DNA of 49,268 nt. Source: Reticulitermes lucifugus (Eukaryota; Arthropoda; Insecta; Blattodea; Rhinotermitidae). Positions 44,031-49,268 of this stretch are shown piece after piece. Made by a program: the position numbers and the translations under genes. The stretch spans positions 50,334-99,601 of the forward strand of contig JAKCWW010000634.1 in the NCBI GenBank assembly GCA_026260175.1, given 5' to 3'. The number at the start of each line of letters is the position of its first letter. Position 1 is the stretch's first letter. The notes under the pieces are model-generated. The model had not been told where the DNA came from and did not search any database. It saw only the letters and a program-made list of their open reading frames with translations.

Positions 44031-45089
44031 TTTCCTCCGTTGGTTTGTGTGTAGTGTGTCACTGTGAATTGTGGAAATGTATTGAGTCAAACTGCGATGT
44101 GTGTATCTGTGCATTATCATCAGAACTTAAGCATAATTTGAAGGGACTGACATCTGTAGCCTTTAACTTACAATGATCAGTTTGTACTACAAGCCGATTT
44201 TGAGAATTTTATTAATTATTAAACAAAATTTCAGCTTTTTCTAGCTTAGATACCAGTAGCCTTTTTTAATCTATATCCATTAAGAAATTTTTGTGATGAA
44301 CAAGGTTATTTACAAAAGTATAAATAGAGAAAACTTTCCAATATGCTTTCGCTGTATAGACTTCAGGTAAGCAAGGCTTAAAAGATTGTATAATTAAACT
44401 TACGAGACATAACGGTTAGTGTAGGCGTCACCTGCTTTAGTATTAAAATATTCTACATATTTCTCACTGAGTGTGCGTATGTGTTCTGTAAGATTCTCAT
44501 ATATAATAATGACTCTTCTTGTAACAGGAACTGAGGATTTAGTGTGACTTAGGAATTGAAATTTGGTGTGCTTTATTCTTTTTATTTTCTGTCGTAAAAT
44601 ACTCTCTAGCTAAATGCAGCTGGAATCAAATTCCCTCTTTCCTTGTGTCGTATTTTATAAGCCATGTTACAGAGGAGAAATTGCTCTTCTTCTCACTTTT
44701 CGCAGGTTTAGGGTATTGAGCCTGTTACTGTCTTTGAAGACGAATTTGTAGAAGTTGTTTTTTTTTTATTTTTGAACACCGTGCCTCTGACAGTTTCAAG
44801 TTAAACGAAAAATTTTGTGCTGTTCGTTTACAGAGTAAAGTAAAATGTGTATGTTTAAAAAAGCTTAAATTTTTTTAAAGATGGCAGCACAGAATTTCTT
44901 GGCAGATTTTCACAGACACCAAATAATTGCAGAACTGAAATGCTACTAAACGAAGCTAGACAGGAATAAGAAGATTTTTAACTGTCTTGTATAAGGTGAA
45001 CAAAATTGACAGCAATGCGATTTGATAACGGATAATGACCACGATCCTTATTCACACCGCCCCCCCCCCGGCATGAGAATATAAAGGTT
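44031..45089. other. No recognisable feature
   Basis: AT-rich with T and A homopolymers. A run of ten C lies at 45060-45069. Nothing else seen. Confidence 0.6.
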
Positions 45090-45178
45090 TAGGTATTAAC
45101 CCCTCTGGATTCGAACTCGGACCGCGAATATAAAGCCAGTAGCATACTAACATTCATAGCATAACGGTATAGCGTACT
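45090..45178 (-). repeat. tRNA-derived element
   Basis: The minus strand has GTCCGAGTTCGAATCCAGAG (45103-45122), a good B box, and an A-box-like TATACCGTTATGC at the expected distance upstream. The acceptor ends do not pair. It is probably a SINE head or tRNA pseudogene. Confidence 0.45.
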
Positions 45179-46080
45179 TTTTTACATAACTTCATTCAAA
45201 AGATAATATATATATATATATACTCATTTACATACGCTATGACGACAAGCTCTACAGTCTGAAAGTAGAGGGATACAAACGATATGAAACATTTTTTCTG
45301 CAGTCCCCAGTTCAAAGCTTGGCTAGGGCATTCATTGTGATCTACTAGACCGGTTATCTAAACCCCAGCCGTTACAAAATACAATAGCATGATCCGGACC
45401 TTTACTGAAGCCTGCAAAAATGATTTAATGATATAAAGCCCTTGGTTCTAAACCAGGCTTGTGATGGAAGTCCTAATCCTGTCTTAACATCTCGCAAATT
45501 TCTCTTCTTTATTTTTTTTTCTTTCTGGTACTTTAACTGATTCATTGCGCTGTTCAGAACAGAATTCAATGCATTCAAATTCAAGCAACACTTTTCTTTG
45601 CTTCCTCCATGCAAGACAAGTCTGACCACTACAGTCCACCCTTGAGAGGCAGATAATAGAAGTTTCTAACAGCCCGGTTACTGCCATTAATTTCTTTGAA
45701 AGGGTGTATGCCCTTACACTTCTGAAAGGGTGCTTAACACACCATAATCTCTTGTTTTCGGTCGGCACTTCCTTTACATTTTTGATGTCGTATGACCAAA
45801 ATTGTTTACTACCTCCTCAAAAAAATCCATCGAAACAATCTAGTAGTCCAGCTTTTTGTTAACTAACACAATTCTCTTATATTTGCTTTGGCTATGTTGT
45901 GAAAACTTAGCGTGTGTAGTTACTAGGTAAGTAGTTGTATAACCCAGTCCCCATATATGCCGAGAAGTAAGAACGCTGGTGAAGGGAACGGCGAAAACAA
46001 AGATTATGTAACAAATTTTGTATATACAATATGATAATAAAGCTTTATATCTTTAAAAAAAAATTAAAAAAAAATACGTT
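45179..46080. other. No recognisable feature beyond motif copies and (TA)n
   Basis: A TA run lies at 45205-45222. AG|GTAAGT at 45926-45933 is a consensus splice donor, but no supported exon precedes it. Otherwise AT-rich. Confidence 0.5.
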
Positions 46081-46260
46081 GTATAACCCGGGAATCGGGA
46101 TTCGATTACCAGCAGCGAAAAAGTATAATTTTTTTCCACTGCATCCAGCCTGGTCCTTTGACACCCCCAGACTCCCAGTCAGTGTCAAAATTTTTTTTTT
46201 TCAGGTAGTGAAGCCGCCGAGGCGCTTTATCTGACTGTTGTCCTGCACATAGGGACGAGG
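46081..46260 (+). repeat. Possible decayed tRNA-derived element
   Basis: GGGATTCGATTACCAGC near 46098 is B-box-like, followed by a body with CTGCATCCAGCCTGGTCCTT and an internal TTTGACAC / GTGTCAAA pair. No A box is evident and no second copy lies in the window. Confidence 0.3.
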
Positions 46261-46542
46261 TTAAGCAAACTTATATCTGTACTATCACTTGCTATATGCA
46301 ATCATGAGGAGGTGTTTAATGAAGTGTTGGGACGAAATTTACTCTTTCCAATATATAAGGTAGCTACAGCTGGCAGAAGTGTGGACATGTATTGTGATGA
46401 TGTGATTAAATTTCTCGTTCCGAAACTGCTTATAATTACACGAGTAGAATTTAAGTTCTTGATTAGGGTAATATTCCTTATTTAAAGCTTTTGTTGCTAT
46501 ACGCTGTGAAAAGGAAAGATATGTTTTTTTAAGACATAGATA
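46261..46542. other. No recognisable feature
   Basis: AT-rich, immediately left of the 560-bp transposon. Nothing seen. Confidence 0.6.
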
Positions 46543-47102
46543 CACAGGTTGTTTCAGGAGGAACATGCCATACTTAAGGGGAACTTTCCTTGGGTTAATT
46601 TACATCGATATAACAAAATCATCTGTAGTCGGAAGTTGAACGGCTACGGAGAAACTGAAGCAAGAAAAATGTTGTCTTCTTGCTGTTGCAAGTACTGTAC
46701 CTGTTTAGCGCGATGCGCTTTCCGTACACTGCGCAGTTCCGTGCTTGAGTCGAAGCCAAGCCAAGCCACGCAGCGCGTGTGCCGTGTAAAGTACCTGGAA
46801 TCGTAAGGACGATGTTCATGAAATTAGTGGGAGTTTTCCTTACTCATTATCTTTACGTCATTCACATGTTAATTTGACGTTACGTACAGGCATTGACATT
46901 GCACAAACTATCTATTCTTCCTAGTTTCGATAAGTATTTGCTAATCAATAAAAGTCTAACAGTTCTCATTCTTTAAAACTTCCCTCGCCATTATCCCCGT
47001 TACGGTTCAAATATGGATGTAGGTGTTTTTGTTTATATCGGTAGAATTTGCCTTAAGGAAGGTTCTCCCGAAATATGGCATGTTTCTCCTAAAACACCCT
47101 GT
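46543..47102. mobile_element. Non-autonomous DNA transposon, 560 bp
   Basis: The left end ACAGGTTGTTTCAGGAGGAA, then CATGCCATACTTAAGGGGAA, CTTTCCTT, is matched in inverted orientation by the right end (reverse complement ACAGGGTGTTTTAGGAGAAA, CATGCCATATTTCGGGAGAA, CCTTCCTT). Weaker pairing continues inward to about 85-90 bp per arm, including CGATATAA-CAAAA. The interior is CpG-containing (GCGCGATGCGCTTTCCGTAC, CCACGCAGCGCGTGTGCC) with no transposase frame. ACAGGGTGTTTC-type ends are common in insect MITEs. The flanks do not show a clear target duplication. Confidence 0.88.
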
Positions 47103-48060
47103 ATTTTATATTATCCATAATGCAAAATCTTTGTTTAAAGCTAATAGTTATATCCTAGTCATGACGTACTTTTTTATTATGTGGCCCTAGAAATAATAAA
47201 CATATTCAGAAGCCTCCTTGCATCCTGTCCTACCAGTCGAATGAAATTAATATTTTCATATTTTATTTAAATATGTTTTCCCAACTTACTCTCCTCTTCT
47301 TAAGTTATCCGTTCCTTAAGATTTTCCTACCAAATCCATTATGATTTTCTCGTCTTCCGAACCTTATTTGCTCTTGATTCTTACAAGGTAAGAAAGGTAT
47401 ATATATAGGAGCAGTACTGGTGACGTATGGAGGAGTGGTTAGTAGCGGTATAGATGTCAGGAATAAATGAGGTTGAGCCTCTGGCGAGTTATGGCTTTTG
47501 GCCGTCAACTTGTCGAATAAGACCTAAAACTTTTTAAACTAATTGTTTTCGAACTCATCTGGCAAACACAATACTTTAGTTATGCTCAAAGCAAAGATAT
47601 CAGCATAAAATTGTCCATGTGCTAATTTCAGCATCACGCCATGAAGACATAGGAGAAAAAATATGTAACTCCACGCATTCTTAACGTTTGTCAATAGATC
47701 CTGGTGTCTAGGCAGCTAAAATAATATAGTACCTAGCTACAACCTGCAGGACTGTATTTCGATTACCGACAAAAGCAAGGATTTGTCTTTTCCCATCCAC
47801 TTCAAAACAATTCTGGAAACGACGTCCATATAGTGCCGAGTTAAGAATGGCTGGTTCTGTAACTTTGCTCCACCATACGTCTTAATGGCGTAACGTTTAT
47901 TTACGCACAAGGACAACTTTCTCTCTATGCCTTTATAAAATGGTAGTGGGCTTAATCCGTTATAGTTTAAGAAGATATCCTGAAGGATAACACATATAAG
48001 AGAGAGAGGCATGCAGTGACCTTAAAACGCTCTTAAAGTCACTCCACAGTAATAGGCTAA
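47103..48060. other. No recognisable feature
   Basis: AT-rich. A 91-codon minus frame (47737-48012) begins MPLSLICVILQD and has no recognised motif. CAAG|GTAAGA near 47386 is a donor-like site without a supported exon. Confidence 0.5.
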
Positions 48061-48090
48061 GAGCACAACTTGTTTGACCACTGCTTCATG

Positions 48091-49195
48091 GCACAAAAAC
48101 TGTCAGGACCGTTACATTAGGGAGCCTAAGCTTCACGTGGAATACAGTTACTAAGACGTGTGAAGAAGCTAAGGACCTTGCCCTACCCCATACCCCAGCA
48201 CCACCAATTACGTCTTAGAACTTGTGGGAAGACATCCCGTTACGGCCATGAGTCAGGTTTTCATCTCATTACAGGTAGGGCATCTCTAGTATACGCCTAC
48301 ACTACACATCAAATTTAGTTTACATAGCTTAATATGTACAGTGTTGAATATCGACTGGACGGCCAGGAAAAGGAATTTTTTACTAAGCAGGGGCAAGAGA
48401 ATTTTCTATTCTTTATTGGGTCCTGACTGCCCTTAGGACCCATTATTTCTCCTTTGCCGGTTACAAAGTCTCAGATAAAAAAAAATAAAGCACTCCACAA
48501 CAGATGTTTTCCGTCATCATAATAACCTATGAAACTTACCGACAGATAAGTTGCAAACGCTCTTGAAGACAAGATACTTCCGCTTATATTTCAATATCAT
48601 TAACCTTTAACATTAAATCGATTTCTTAATTCATTGCTAGAATCGCCTGTCCTGACAGTTCCTTAAGTTTTAAGTCAGTGCCAGTAATTTTTTTCTGGAA
48701 CAACAAAGTTATTGCCTAAGTAAGCCCTAGTAAAGAACACTCGTATTCACTTCCTTAAGAAAGGACGACTCTCTCTGAAAGCAGGTAGCTTGGAATAAAA
48801 ATTATTTCTGTTTTAATACGTTACTTTCCTGTTGAATTCAACGGAATTCTGTAATAATCAATTTCCTACTTTGTATAATTTTTATTTATTTACATAATAA
48901 ATACTGCTATTTATAAAAATTTAAGAAATGATTGAAGGAAATATTAAATTCATAGTTGGTCTACTAAAAAATCTTTAACTTAAAGAAAGAAACAAATATA
49001 AAATACACTGACTAATAAATATCCTCCTATCCGATATTTACATTTGTGAAGAAGAAACTTAAAAGACAATATTATAAAAACTTTACAAATTTTTAAACAT
49101 GACAATAGATCCTGGATAATCGAATAATTCTAGGCCTACGTTGCAAAGAAAGGCATGGGCTCTGCAGAAATAGGTGGGATTATAATTGCCCTTGA
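48091..49195. other. No recognisable feature
   Basis: AT-rich, increasingly so towards the right. Nothing seen. Confidence 0.6.
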
Positions 49196-49218
49196 GGTAT
49201 ATATATGTGTGTGTGTGT

Positions 49219-49268
<50 letters not shown>
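49196..49268. repeat. (TA)n(GT)n microsatellite at window end
   Basis: A short TA run leads into GT dinucleotides that continue to the last base with one GAGT interruption, so the true length is unknown. Confidence 0.97.

Larger units (their letters stand above)
41346..48090 (+). repeat. Cluster of TTTGACCAC...GTCCAG motif copies
   Basis: Plus-strand copies occur at 41348-41374, 42336-42364, 42467-42494, 42634-42662, 42697-42722, 42877-42905, 45609-45637 and 48064-48085. The pattern is CAAGACTxGTTTGACCACTA, then xAGTCCAGT. Shorter traces of the GAGTCCAGTT part lie at 41421 and 42512. Spacing is irregular (60 bp to 2.7 kb) but all copies point the same way, and I see none elsewhere in the window. 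On the minus strand several copies translate as LDxSGQTxL. They may be units of a very decayed long tandem repeat or remnants of one repeated transcript. Confidence 0.6.

Noticed and set aside
45926..45933. Consensus splice donor AG|GTAAGT
   Set aside because: No open block bounded by an acceptor precedes it; single donor motifs are common by chance.
1..49268. CRISPR array, operon or bacterial features
   Set aside because: Composition, SINE/LINE content and microsatellites are those of an insect nuclear genome; no spaced direct repeats of CRISPR type occur, and the 30-bp array has no spacers.
1..49268. Endogenous viral sequence
   Set aside because: I saw no frame or motif resembling a viral protein; the only reverse transcriptase remnants belong to LINEs.

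Overview
The window is AT-rich eukaryotic DNA with no intact protein-coding gene, rRNA or complete tRNA that I can support. Everything recognisable is repeat material: 5'-truncated ends of two non-LTR retrotransposon (LINE) families, several tRNA-derived SINE families, foldback and terminal-inverted-repeat DNA elements, decayed minisatellites and microsatellites. This looks like intergenic or deep intronic sequence of a large insect genome. The LINE C-termini and several repeat consensus sequences resemble ones I remember from cockroaches, termites and other polyneopteran insects. That assignment rests on memory, so I hold it with moderate confidence.

Layout. 0-9 kb: a foldback-family copy at the left edge, a LINE-A 3' end (3.0 kb), a SINE-like block (3.4 kb), an exact six-copy 30-bp array (3.85-4.03 kb), a decayed SINE-C (4.4 kb) beside a near-perfect 144-bp palindrome (4.6-4.74 kb), and two LINE-B 3' ends (6.5 and 7.6 kb). 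9-14 kb: another foldback-family copy, two tRNA-derived elements, a decayed ~60-bp minisatellite (10.57-11.3 kb), a possible terminal exon (12.66-12.84 kb), a foldback insertion with a 13-bp target duplication (13.1-13.37 kb), and a LINE-B end with an intact C-terminal frame on the minus strand. 14-27 kb: a pyrimidine-rich tract (18.5-18.8 kb), a SINE-A with a 14-bp target duplication whose middle is an assembly gap (19.45-19.73 kb), a second LINE-A end, a ~30-bp minisatellite (23.6-23.86 kb), a possible 69-bp exon (24.17-24.24 kb), a second SINE-A and a longer SINE-C. 27-41 kb: a 38-bp-arm hairpin (30.04-30.15 kb), a CpG cluster (31.1 kb), a third SINE-A, a third LINE-A end, and scattered copies of a GAAACGTTGGTA-core family. 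41-49 kb: a one-strand cluster of a roughly 30-nt motif (TTTGACCAC...GTCCAG), a 560-bp terminal-inverted-repeat transposon (46.54-47.10 kb), and a GT microsatellite running off the right edge.

The most informative observations are structural. A GAAACGTTGGTA...CAGACTACACGG core recurs at about ten places and seems to have seeded the 30-bp tandem array. The SINE-A and foldback insertions keep 13-14-bp target-site duplications. The 41-48 kb motif cluster is not explained by any element I recognise. No genes here work together as a pathway.
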